From Polaromonas sp. (GTDB lineage Bacteria > Pseudomonadota > Gammaproteobacteria > Burkholderiales > Burkholderiaceae_C), in contig JAURVI010000046.1 in the NCBI GenBank assembly GCA_030655515.1, positions 1-64,000 of the forward strand: a stretch of DNA of 64,000 nucleotides. Reading direction: 5' to 3'. The position numbers and the translations under genes are program-made. The notes under the pieces were generated by a model. It worked only from the letters and a program-made list of their open reading frames with translations, had not been told where the DNA came from and searched no databases. Shown here in pieces: positions 56,239 to 64,000 of this stretch (positions are counted from its first letter, which is position 1; each line of letters starts with the position of its first letter).

Positions 56239-58134
56239 TCAGGCTGCCAGACGGCGCTCCATCACGGCCTTGGTCTCCCCCAGCTCTTTCGGCAGGTGGT
56301 ATTCGAGTTGCTTGAACAGTTCGGTGTGCAGCGCCAGCTCCTGGAGCCAGGCGGCCTTGTCGATGCCGATGACGGTCTTGAACTGCTCGGCGCTGAATTT
56401 CAGGCCGGTCCAGTTCAGGTCTTCGTAGCCGGGGCTGATGCCGGTGATGTGCTCGGTGCCTTGGGCGCTGCCTTCAATGCGGTCGATCATCCACTTCAGA
56501 ACGCGCATGTTTTCACCATAGCCGGGCCAGACAAACTTGCCGCTCATCTCACCCTTCGTGCCCTTGCGGAACCAGTTGGTGGTGTAAATTTTAGGCAGCT
56601 TGGCGCCGGCGGCTTCGAGCTGTTTGCCCAGGTTCAGCCAATGCTGGAAATAGTCGCTCATGTTGTAGCCGGCAAAGGGCAGCATGGCAAACGGGTCGCG
56701 CCGCACCACGCCGGCTTGTCCGGTGGCGGCGGCGGTGGTCTCGGAGCCCATGGTCGCGGCCATGTACACGCCCTCCACCCAGTTGCGCGCTTCGGTCACC
56801 AGCGGCACGGTGGTGGAGCGGCGGCCGCCGAAGATGAAGGCGTCGATAGGCACGCCATTGGGGTCGTCCCAGGCGCTGTCGAGCGCGGGGTTGTTCGTCG
56901 CTGCCACGGTAAAACGCGAGTTGGGGTGCGCGGCTGGTTTTAATTTTCCGTTCTCGCCGGTTTCCCGGGCGATCTGCGGCGTCCAGTCCTTGCCTTGCCA
57001 GTCGATCAGGTGGGCCGGCAGCGCCTTGTCGGGTGTGTCGTTCTCCATGCCTTCCCACCACACGTCGCCGTCGTCGGTGAGCGCGACGTTGGTGAAGATG
57101 GTGTCGCGGTACAGGCTGCGCATGCAGTTCGGGTTGGTCAGCATGTTGGTGCCGGGGGCCACGCCAAAGTAGCCGGCTTCGGGGTTGATGGCGTACATTT
57201 TGCCGTCGGCATGGGGCTTGATCCAGGCGATGTCGTCGCCAATGGTGGTGACCTTCCAGCCGTCGAAGCCCGGAGGCGGCACCAGCATGGAGAAGTTGGT
57301 TTTGCCGCAGGCCGACGGGAAGGCCGCGGCCACGTGGTATTTTCTGCCTTGCGGGTTGGTCACGCCAAGGATCAGCATGTGCTCGGCCAGCCAGCCTTCG
57401 TCGCGGCCCATGTTGGAGGCGATGCGCAGCGCAAAACACTTCTTGCCCAGCAGCGCATTGCCGCCGTAGCCGGAGCCATAGGACCAGATCTCGCGCGTCT
57501 CGGGGTAATGCACGATGTACTTGGTTTTGTTGCAGGGCCACTTCACATCTTTCTGCCCCGCGGCGAGCGGCGCACCCACCGTGTGGACGCAGGGCACGAA
57601 GTTGCCATTGACGCCGAGCACGTCAAACACGGCCTTGCCCATGCGCGTCATGATCTTCATGTTGACAACCACATAAGGGCTGTCCGACAGCTCAATGCCG
57701 ATGTGTGCAATCGGCGAGCCCAGCGGACCCATGGAAAACGGCACCACGTACATGGTGCGGCCTTTCATGCAGCCGTCGAACAAGGGCTGCAGCGTGGCCC
57801 GCATCTCGGCAGGGGCCATCCAGTTGTTGGTCGGGCCGGCGGCTTCTTTTTTGGCCGAACAGATGAAGGTGCGGTCTTCCACGCGCGCCACGTCGCTCGG
57901 GTCGGAGCGGGCCAGGAAGCTGTTCGGGCGCTTGCTTTCGTTGAGTTTGATGAGCGTACCGGCGTCCACCAGTTGCTGGCACAGGCGCCGGTATTCGGCT
58001 TCGCTGCCGTCGCACCAGTAAATGGTGTCCGGCTTGCACAAGGCCGCCATGTCGGCGACCCAGGCGATCAGCTTGGCGTTTTTGACATGACTGGGGGCAT
58101 TGAGGCGCAGTCCTTGCATCGCGGGTAGGTTCAT
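56239..58134 (-). CDS. pckG: Phosphoenolpyruvate carboxykinase (GTP)
   Basis: The 631-residue enzyme has the GTP-PEPCK P-loop [13 protein letters not shown], the metal-binding GDDIAW region and RWGG-like [21 protein letters not shown]. It converts oxaloacetate and GTP to PEP for gluconeogenesis. The GTP type, rather than the ATP type of many gammaproteobacteria, is usual in Burkholderiales. The ATG at 58134 follows GGAG and matches family starts; an in-frame start at 58215 lies beyond. A palindrome AAAAAGG...CCTTTTT lies upstream near 58318-58344. Confidence 0.96.
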   Translation of the reverse strand: MNLPAMQGLRLNAPSHVKNAKLIAWVADMAALCKPDTIYWCDGSEAEYRRLCQQLVDAGTLIKLNESKRPNSFLARSDPSDVARVEDRTFICSAKKEAAGPTNNWMAPAEMRATLQPLFDGCMKGRTMYVVPFSMGPLGSPIAHIGIELSDSPYVVVNMKIMTRMGKAVFDVLGVNGNFVPCVHTVGAPLAAGQKDVKWPCNKTKYIVHYPETREIWSYGSGYGGNALLGKKCFALRIASNMGRDEGWLAEHMLILGVTNPQGRKYHVAAAFPSACGKTNFSMLVPPPGFDGWKVTTIGDDIAWIKPHADGKMYAINPEAGYFGVAPGTNMLTNPNCMRSLYRDTIFTNVALTDDGDVWWEGMENDTPDKALPAHLIDWQGKDWTPQIARETGENGKLKPAAHPNSRFTVAATNNPALDSAWDDPNGVPIDAFIFGGRRSTTVPLVTEARNWVEGVYMAATMGSETTAAATGQAGVVRRDPFAMLPFAGYNMSDYFQHWLNLGKQLEAAGAKLPKIYTTNWFRKGTKGEMSGKFVWPGYGENMRVLKWMIDRIEGSAQGTEHITGISPGYEDLNWTGLKFSAEQFKTVIGIDKAAWLQELALHTELFKQLEYHLPKELGETKAVMERRLAA

Positions 58135-58470
58135 CGAAAGCTCCAAAGTTAAAAGCGGTATTTCGACAAACGTTGCGGTCGGTGCGGGGTCAACCATCCG
58201 TGGTGGCTGTGACATCGAAACGTCTGTCGGAATGACGCTTTGGCAGGTGCGGCACCCCGTCCATCGTCCCGGTCGGCGGGTGGAGCCGCAGTGCGGGTGG
58301 ACTGCGGCGCAATTGTCAAAAAGGCATGCTGTACGATACCTTTTTCCGTTTCACAAGTCGGCCAAGAGGAACTGATTTTAAGAACATCGGCAAGCCATTG
58401 GCTGACGGTCAGCCATAAAGATATGCAAAACTTGCATAAGGTTATGCGATTGAAATCCCACGTTCAAGCC

Positions 58471-58584
58471 CAATACTGTTCGCTTAACCGTTCGGGCTGA
58501 GCTTGTCGAAGCCTGTTTGCGCTGTGACGACCCTTCGACAGGCTCAGGGCGAACGGGGTTGTAGCGCTTCAATGAACAGCATTG
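58471..58584 (+). mobile_element. 114-bp MITE-like element, copy C
   Basis: Ends CAATACTGTTC and GAACAGCATTG, flanked by the 10-base direct repeat CGTTCAAGCC (58461-58470 and 58585-58594), which differs from the repeats at copies A and B as a target duplication should. Core in the same relative orientation as copy B. It lies about 30 bases before modA. Confidence 0.85.
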
Positions 58585-58615
58585 CGTTCAAGCCGCTACC
58601 CCCAAATTGGAGTCA

Positions 58616-59476
58616 ATGTCCGTGTTCCGTCGTTGTGATGCCCCTGAAAACAGCCGCGTCAAGAGCCTGAAAGTGCTTTTGCGCACGGGGCTGTTCATCG
58701 CCATGGCCGGCCTGGGCATTGGGGCCACCGCGCAAGCCCCGGCCCCGCCGCTGCGAATCGCTGCCGCGGCCAGCATGCAGCCGGTGCTGGCGGAGCTGGT
58801 GCCGTTGTTTGAGCGGGAGCGCCGCGCTGCGTCCGGAGCCACTGCACGGCCTCGGCTAACGCTGGGCTCGTCGGCCAATCTGGCGCGACAAATCCAGCAG
58901 GGCCTGCCGGTCGAGCTGTTTATGTCGGCCGACGAAGCGTTTGTTTTTCGCCTGGCCGATGCCGGCCTGACCGCTGGCCGCGGCGTCATTTACGCCACCG
59001 GCCGTCTTGTGCTGCTGGTGCCGGCCGGCTCCAGCCTGCCGCTGGACCCGCAGATGGCCGGTCTCAAAAGCGCGCTGGCGGACGTGCAAAAGTTTGCCAT
59101 CGCCAACCCCGAGCTGGCGCCTTATGGCCGCGCCGCGCGCGAGGCGCTGCAAAAGCTGGCGCTGTGGAACACTTTGCAAGAACGGCTGGTGCTGGGTGAC
59201 AACATTGCGCAGGCCACGCAGTTTGTCAGCGCCGGTGCGGCGCAGGCCGGGGTGACGGCGCTGTCCATGGTGGTGGCGCCCGAGGTCGCGCAGCGGGTGC
59301 GTTATGTGCTGCTGCCAGACAGCCTGCATGCGCCGATTCGCCAGCGCATGGTGCTGCTTAAAAACGCCAGTCCGCAGGCGCAGGCTTTCTACGACTTTCT
59401 ACAGTCACCGCCGGCCCAAGCCGTGCTGGCCAAGCACGGTTTCCAGGTTCAATGTCTGTACGAGTTCCTGAATTGA
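58616..59476 (+). CDS. modA: Molybdate ABC transporter substrate-binding protein
   Basis: The 286-residue protein has a signal peptide (VLLRTGLFIAMAGLGIGATAQ), the ModA start LRIAAAASMQPVLAEL, and LGSSANLARQIQQGLPVELFMSAD and ITALSMVVAP-type VTALSMVVAP regions of a class II periplasmic binding protein. It captures molybdate or tungstate in the periplasm for ModBC. The ATG at 58616 is chosen; a TTG at 58607 is also in frame. A 114-bp element ends just upstream, so its promoter may lie within or beyond that element. Confidence 0.92.
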   Translation: MSVFRRCDAPENSRVKSLKVLLRTGLFIAMAGLGIGATAQAPAPPLRIAAAASMQPVLAELVPLFERERRAASGATARPRLTLGSSANLARQIQQGLPVELFMSADEAFVFRLADAGLTAGRGVIYATGRLVLLVPAGSSLPLDPQMAGLKSALADVQKFAIANPELAPYGRAAREALQKLALWNTLQERLVLGDNIAQATQFVSAGAAQAGVTALSMVVAPEVAQRVRYVLLPDSLHAPIRQRMVLLKNASPQAQAFYDFLQSPPAQAVLAKHGFQVQCLYEFLN

Positions 59477-59696
59477 TAGCTGTTTGTGATGGGCGTCAAG
59501 TTTGTGGGGATGTGCGGCCCGGTGCCGTCTGCCATCCGCAGATCCCGCCGGCCGGGTAAAGTCAGGGTCACCAGCCTGACCGGCCTTCGAGTTCCTTTCT
59601 GAAGAAAGATTCAGTCCTTATGCCCCCTCACCGCACACCGGCTGAGCCGCCGCCTTGCCCGAACCGGTTTACGCCGCCAGGGGCGGGGTGTTGAGC

Positions 59697-60365
59697 ATGG
59701 ACTGGCAAGCCGCCCGCGTCTCCTTTGCGCTTGCGCTAGGCACTGCTGCGCTGCTGCTTCCGCTGGGCGTGTGGCTGGCGCGCTGGCTGGCCATCACGGC
59801 CTGGCGCGGCCGACCGGTGGTCGAAGCCTTGCTCATGCTGCCCTTGTTGCTGCCGCCCACCGTGATTGGTTTTTACCTGCTGATCACGCTGGGCCAGGGC
59901 GCCCCGGTCGGTGCCTGGCTGGCGCGCAGCTTCGATCTGCGGCTGGTCTTCAGCTTCGAGGGCTTGCTGCTGGCCAGCGTGCTGGTGAATCTGCCTTTCA
60001 TGGTGCAGCCGCTGCAGCGCGCCTTTGCCGCCATTCCCGGCAGCCTGCGTGAGGCGGCCTGGGTCTGCGGCCTGAGCCCCTGGCGCGCCTTCTGGAAAAT
60101 CGAGCTGCCGCTGGTCTGGCCGGGCTTGCTGGCGGGTGTCGCGCTGACGGTGGCGCACACGCTGGGCGAGTTTGGTGTCGTCCTGATGGTCGGCGGCAGC
60201 ATTGCCGGCGAAACCCGAACCTTGTCGATCGCCATCTATGATCGGGTACAAGCCTTCGACCTGGCCGGCGCGCACGTGATGGCGCTGGCGCTGGTGCTGT
60301 GTTCGCTGGTTGCGCTGGGGCTGGTGTTTGCTGCCGACAAGGCCCGTCCGCTGCAGGAGCGTTGA
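59697..60365 (+). CDS. modB: Molybdate ABC transporter permease
   Basis: The 222-residue permease has about five membrane helices and the EAA motif EAAWVCGLSPWRAFWKIELPLVWPGLLAG, which docks on ModC. It is of the BinB/ModB type with GEFGVVLMVGGSIAGETRTLSIAIYD near the end. The ATG at 59697 fits family starts; a TTG at 59655 is in frame. About 220 bases separate it from modA, without a gene; modC starts 5 bases after its stop. Confidence 0.93.
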   Translation: MDWQAARVSFALALGTAALLLPLGVWLARWLAITAWRGRPVVEALLMLPLLLPPTVIGFYLLITLGQGAPVGAWLARSFDLRLVFSFEGLLLASVLVNLPFMVQPLQRAFAAIPGSLREAAWVCGLSPWRAFWKIELPLVWPGLLAGVALTVAHTLGEFGVVLMVGGSIAGETRTLSIAIYDRVQAFDLAGAHVMALALVLCSLVALGLVFAADKARPLQER

Positions 60366-60369
60366 CCGG

Positions 60370-61539
60370 ATGCTGCGCGTTTTACTTCACAACGACGGAC
60401 CGATCCGGCTCAACGCCGGGTTTGACTGCCAGCGTGGCGAGCTCCTCGCGCTGGTCGGCCCCTCGGGCAGCGGCAAGACCAGCGTGCTCAGGGCCATTGC
60501 CGGCCTCTTGAGAAGCCCGGCGCTGCGGGGCCGGATCAGCATCGGCGACGGGCCGCAGGCCTCGGTCTGGTTTGACAGTGCGCAAGGCCTGTGGCTGCCC
60601 CCGCAGCGCCGCCGCGTCGGTCTGGTGTTCCAGCATTACGCATTGTTTCCCCACCTGACCGCTATTGAAAACGTCGCTATTGGCGCTGATTCCGCAGGGG
60701 CCGCAGCCGGATTGGATGCCCTGTTCGAGCGCATGGGGCTGGCCGGGCTGCAACACCGCCGCCCGGCCCAGCTCTCCGGTGGCCAGCAGCAGCGCGTGGC
60801 GCTGGCCCGCGCGCTGGCGCGTCAGCCGCAGGCGCTGCTGCTCGACGAGCCGTTTTCCGCTGTTGATGCGCCCAGCCGCCAGACCCTGTACCACGAGCTG
60901 GCGGCGCTGCGCCAGAGCGTCGCCCTCCCGATGGTGCTGGTCACTCACGACCTGAACGAAGCGCGCCGCCTGGCCGACCGGGTGGTGATTCTGGACGCCG
61001 GCGAGTCTTTACAGACGGGTACGCCGGCGCGTGTCTTTGCCAGCCCGCGCAATGCGCGCGTGGCCGAACTGGTGGGAATTCAGAACCACTTCAAGGGGCG
61101 GTTCTTCAAAAATCAGCCGGGGGACCCGGCGGGTTTCGGCCGGCTGGTCTGGCATGGCGACACCTTCAGCGCTGCCGGCACTGACAAGCACTCTCCGGTG
61201 ATGCTGCATGTGGTCGACAAAGGCCGGCTGGACGACGGTGCCGAGGTGTCGTGGGTGGTGGCGGGCGAATTGCTCGATATTGTCGCCGGGCCTGGGGCCG
61301 GCACCGACGCCGAACCGATGGTCAACACCCTGCGCTGCACGCTGACCGAGGTGCTGGCGTTTGGCGAAATCAGTCTGTGCATCCTGGTGCCGCAGCGATT
61401 GCCGACCCAGCGCCTGACCCTGAATCTGTCCACGGCCCTGCTGCGGCGGCTGGGTGCCGGCCCGGCGTCAGCGCTTGATCTGCGTATTCCAGCGCAGGCC
61501 GTGCATATCATGCCGGTGCGGCGGAACCGGGCGGGTTGA
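60370..61539 (+). CDS. modC: Molybdate ABC transporter ATP-binding protein
   Basis: The 389-residue ATPase has Walker A GPSGSGKTSVL, the ABC signature LSGGQQQRVALARAL, Walker B ALLLDEPFSAVDA and the H-loop VTHDLNEA. A C-terminal TOBE/MOP-like region (about 290-385) senses molybdate in homologs. It powers ModAB uptake for molybdoenzymes; no ModE regulator or molybdopterin gene is in the window. The arrangement modA-modB-modC is standard. Confidence 0.93.
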   Translation: MLRVLLHNDGPIRLNAGFDCQRGELLALVGPSGSGKTSVLRAIAGLLRSPALRGRISIGDGPQASVWFDSAQGLWLPPQRRRVGLVFQHYALFPHLTAIENVAIGADSAGAAAGLDALFERMGLAGLQHRRPAQLSGGQQQRVALARALARQPQALLLDEPFSAVDAPSRQTLYHELAALRQSVALPMVLVTHDLNEARRLADRVVILDAGESLQTGTPARVFASPRNARVAELVGIQNHFKGRFFKNQPGDPAGFGRLVWHGDTFSAAGTDKHSPVMLHVVDKGRLDDGAEVSWVVAGELLDIVAGPGAGTDAEPMVNTLRCTLTEVLAFGEISLCILVPQRLPTQRLTLNLSTALLRRLGAGPASALDLRIPAQAVHIMPVRRNRAG

Positions 61540-61605
61540 CGCCGCACTAGAATCGGTGGAGTTGCAGCCGCACCGGCGCAAGAATCTTCCTTCTTCCACG
61601 CGCCC

Positions 61606-62355
61606 ATGCCTATTCATCCGCCCTCAACGATCGCACCAAAGCGCGCTTTGCCCAAGGGGCTGGATACGATTTTTGTGATCCATGCCTCCAGCTTCGTGGA
61701 AAGGCGGCGGTTCATCGAGGCGCAAATGGACGCGCTCGGCCTGCCCTTCGAGTTTGTGCTCGACTTCGACATACCCGCCATTCCTGAAGCGCTGAGGCAG
61801 CGGCTTTTCAAGTCGGACGCTTTATCGCCCGCGCAGCAGTCGTGTGCATTGAAGCATTGGCAAGCGCACAAACTGATCGTGGAGAGGCAAATTTCGCGTG
61901 CGCTGGTGCTGGAAGACGACGTTATTCTTTCCGCCGAGTTCTGGCCGGCCCTCAATGGCTTGATGCAGGAAGAGCTCGCGCTGGGCGATCCCCACGTCAC
62001 GTTTCTGGGCTGTGGCGGTCACTATTACGTGCCGCATGAAGAGATTCGTGCGGGCCAATGGCTGTATCCGCGCAATCAGGGCAAGTTTGCCGACTCTTAC
62101 ATCGTCTCGCTGGCGACCGCAAAAAGGCGGCTGGACTGGATAGACGCCCATGGCATCACACAGCCGATTGATCACACCTTCGAACACATTGACCGGACGC
62201 TGGCCACACCGATGTTCTGGCTGGAACCGCCGGTCGTGGAGCAGGGCAGCCACAACGGAATGTTTTCATCGGCGCTGGACAAGTCACATCCGCTGTGGTT
62301 TCAGACGCTGCAGTTTCGTTGGAAAAAATGGTGGCGCCGCCGCCGGCACGACTAG
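61606..62355 (+). CDS. Glycosyltransferase family 25 (LPS biosynthesis)
   Basis: The 249-residue protein begins DTIFVIHASSFVERRRFIEAQ and has SCALKHWQAHKLI, followed by ALVLEDDVILSAEFW, where the EDDV acid pair corresponds to the metal-binding motif of GT25 enzymes. It adds a sugar (often galactose) to lipooligosaccharide. Its C-terminus is very basic. It precedes the O-antigen ligase by 34 bases, forming an LPS-related pair. Confidence 0.88.
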   Translation: MPIHPPSTIAPKRALPKGLDTIFVIHASSFVERRRFIEAQMDALGLPFEFVLDFDIPAIPEALRQRLFKSDALSPAQQSCALKHWQAHKLIVERQISRALVLEDDVILSAEFWPALNGLMQEELALGDPHVTFLGCGGHYYVPHEEIRAGQWLYPRNQGKFADSYIVSLATAKRRLDWIDAHGITQPIDHTFEHIDRTLATPMFWLEPPVVEQGSHNGMFSSALDKSHPLWFQTLQFRWKKWWRRRRHD

Positions 62356-62389
62356 GCGGCCCGCCCAGAGCCTATGGAAACACTCACCG

Positions 62390-63667
62390 ATGATTGCAGC
62401 TTCTTACTCGCCCCCCGCCTCGCCGTCAGCCTTGGTCACCTGGACCCAGAATGCGGCCATATTTGCCGTTTGCGCCAATCTTTTTTCCACGGCGCTGGCA
62501 AATCTTGGCTTCGCGGTTTTTCTGGTGCTGTTTTTATGCGTCTGCGCATCGGATCAGCGCCAGCATCTTGACACCAAGAACTTCCCGGTAGGCGTTGTGA
62601 TCGCTATCGGCATTTACATAGGCTGGCAAGTCGTTGGCTTGAGCTACACCGACGCGCCGATGTCGTATGCCTTGAAAAGCATTTTTTCTGACCGAAAGAT
62701 TTTGTACATCCTTCCGCTGGCGCTGACTTTTTCCGATGAGAGGCCCAAGACGCGATTCCTATCGGCCTTTCTCGCGACATCGACAGTGGGCTTGCTGGCT
62801 TCATATGCGCTCAAAATCAAGTTCATCCACGCCGCGTTCAATCCCAATCCGGATCCTTCGTATGTGTTTTATGTGTTTCGGTCGCATGCTACACAAGGGA
62901 TGGTCTTTGCAATCTGCGTTTTTTTGGCGTTCTGGTTCGGTTTTAAACAGCAGATTCCGGCGAGGCGCTGGGCCTTTTATGCCATGGCCGGCGCATTCCT
63001 GTTGAACCTGGCGACTTTGACGCCCGGGCGCAGTGGTTACGTGGTATTTCTTGTTCTGGTCGTTTGGACTTTCGCGATATGGCGCGGATTCAAGGGCGTG
63101 GCCGTTGGGCTTGTTGCCGCATTGTGTTTTGGCCTGATGGCTTTCTATGCATCATCTTCAGTACACAACCGCATGATGGAAGGGGTGGCCGAAGCGCGCA
63201 ACTATTTGACCAGCCGCGCCGAAACATCTTTGGGACGCAGGGTCATTCTGTATCAAACAACGCTGGATATGATCAAGGAGCGGCCGGCATTTGGCGTTGG
63301 CACCGGCGGGTTCAAAAAACACTTCAGCGCGATTGCTGCGGAAAAGTACACAGGGTGGCGGGCCGTTCCTTTTGACGATCCGCATAATCAGTACCTGTTC
63401 ATCGCAGCAGAAAACGGCCTGATCGGACTGGCGACCTTCCTGTTCATGATTGGCATGATGCTGAAATACTGCCTGAAAGGCGGCAGCATTTACGGAAAAA
63501 TGGCGGCCGGTTGCGTGCTGGCCTGGAGCGCCACCAGCTTGTTCAGCGGTCACTTCCGGACTTTCCCGGAGGGCCATCTGATCGCGTTTATCGTCGGAAT
63601 TCTAATGGTCAATCGCTTGCCGGGCGGCGACCCGCTGCAGGCGCGCAAGCCCAGCACCGCAAATTGA
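62390..63667 (+). CDS. O-antigen ligase-like membrane protein
   Basis: The 425-residue protein has about 10-12 membrane helices and the Wzy_C loop near residues 270-340 with RAETSLGRRVILYQTTLDMI, GVGTGGFKKHF and DDPHNQYLF, in which the histidine of PHNQYL is characteristic of O-antigen ligases (WaaL). It joins O-antigen or a related polymer to lipid A core in the periplasm. It follows the GT25 gene on the same strand. Its codon use is less GC-rich than the surrounding genes, as is common for surface-polysaccharide genes. Confidence 0.88.
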   Translation: MIAASYSPPASPSALVTWTQNAAIFAVCANLFSTALANLGFAVFLVLFLCVCASDQRQHLDTKNFPVGVVIAIGIYIGWQVVGLSYTDAPMSYALKSIFSDRKILYILPLALTFSDERPKTRFLSAFLATSTVGLLASYALKIKFIHAAFNPNPDPSYVFYVFRSHATQGMVFAICVFLAFWFGFKQQIPARRWAFYAMAGAFLLNLATLTPGRSGYVVFLVLVVWTFAIWRGFKGVAVGLVAALCFGLMAFYASSSVHNRMMEGVAEARNYLTSRAETSLGRRVILYQTTLDMIKERPAFGVGTGGFKKHFSAIAAEKYTGWRAVPFDDPHNQYLFIAAENGLIGLATFLFMIGMMLKYCLKGGSIYGKMAAGCVLAWSATSLFSGHFRTFPEGHLIAFIVGILMVNRLPGGDPLQARKPSTAN

Positions 63668-63777
63668 CAACGGCCTTGTCTTTAAACGCCGGCTTCAACC
63701 GTGCGTTGTCGGGGCAGCGTTCAATTTCCTGGCAACCAACTCAGCCGCGGAATGCGCGCCGAGGGGGCCTTCGCGTT

Positions 63778-63939
63778 TCAAGCCATGTAGACGGCAATGA
63801 ATGCTAGCAAAAACATCAGCACACCGCCAGCGACGGGCAAGACGAGGGGCATCATCGGCACAATGGCTTCCACGGGGTCCGCTTCATGAGCGGGGCTGCT
63901 GTGGGCGGCGTGGGCAGAGCGTTCGGCGGGGCTTGACAT
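63778..63939 (-). CDS. Small membrane protein, 53 residues
   Basis: Translating the minus strand gives MSSPAERSAHAAHSSPAHEA, a polar N-terminus rich in Ser and His, then one hydrophobic helix (MPLVLPVAGGVLMFLLAFIAVYMA) at the very end. AGGAA lies a few bases before the ATG. This looks like a tail-anchored single-span protein, such as those accompanying cytochrome oxidase assembly, but the assignment is not supported further. It converges with the O-antigen ligase gene. Confidence 0.7.
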   Translation of the reverse strand: MSSPAERSAHAAHSSPAHEADPVEAIVPMMPLVLPVAGGVLMFLLAFIAVYMA

Positions 63940-64000
63940 GGTGGTTCCTGGAAGCTGGGGACAATTTTTTAATTCTACCTTTTTGGAGCGAGGCGCTGCA

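Overview
The window is a GC-rich chromosome segment containing the replication-origin region of a betaproteobacterium, most likely a Burkholderiales / Comamonadaceae member related to Polaromonas or Rhodoferax. The lineage is inferred from gene order (mnmE-yidC-yidD-rnpA-rpmH facing dnaA-dnaN-gyrB, then mnmG-rsmG-lysE-parA-hydrolase-parB), a GTP-type PEP carboxykinase, a glycine-rich RRM protein and small repeat types common in that family. No rRNA, tRNA or CRISPR array was found.

Layout. 0.2-2 kb: ECF-like sigma factor with a small zinc-finger anti-sigma partner, then a cold-shock-type RNA-binding protein with a long leader and strong terminator. 2-4.5 kb: lipid A/KDO genes lptC-kdsC-kdsD on the minus strand. 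4.5-8.1 kb: cation/proton antiporter, an unknown protein and a cyclic-nucleotide-binding protein without a DNA-binding domain. 8.3-18.4 kb: origin cluster. DnaA boxes sit on the dnaA promoter and in the dnaA-dnaN gap, where a box followed by a TAC repeat looks like a basal unwinding element. 18.4-27.3 kb: chromosome segregation and tRNA modification block with three parS sites inside mnmG and rsmG, a PIN-domain fragment and an AsmA-like protein. 27.4-34 kb: GST, old yellow enzyme, copper export (copA/copZ with matching MerR-type operator sequences) and a Spy-like protein. 34-40 kb: UbiB-family kinase, small envelope proteins, an FAD-linked dehydrogenase and cobalamin adenosyltransferase.

40-46.4 kb is a decayed accessory island: frameshifted and truncated type III restriction subunit, ISL3-type transposase tail, intact Fic protein, a translationally coupled pair of unknown small genes, a phage-type integrase N-terminus and a DUF4143-type ATPase fragment. 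46.4-63.9 kb returns to conserved content: c-type cytochrome, thioesterase, uracil permease, acetoacetyl-CoA synthetase, exporters, flavin reductase, M14 peptidase, phosphoesterase, LysR regulator, pckG, modABC, GT25 glycosyltransferase, O-antigen ligase and a 53-residue membrane protein.

The least expected signal is a family of 114-bp non-autonomous elements (three copies, each flanked by its own 10-bp direct repeat). They carry a REP-like palindromic core that is inverted relative to the ends in one copy. One copy supplies the start codon of a small membrane gene, and core-only copies lie in frame inside acetoacetyl-CoA synthetase and copA.
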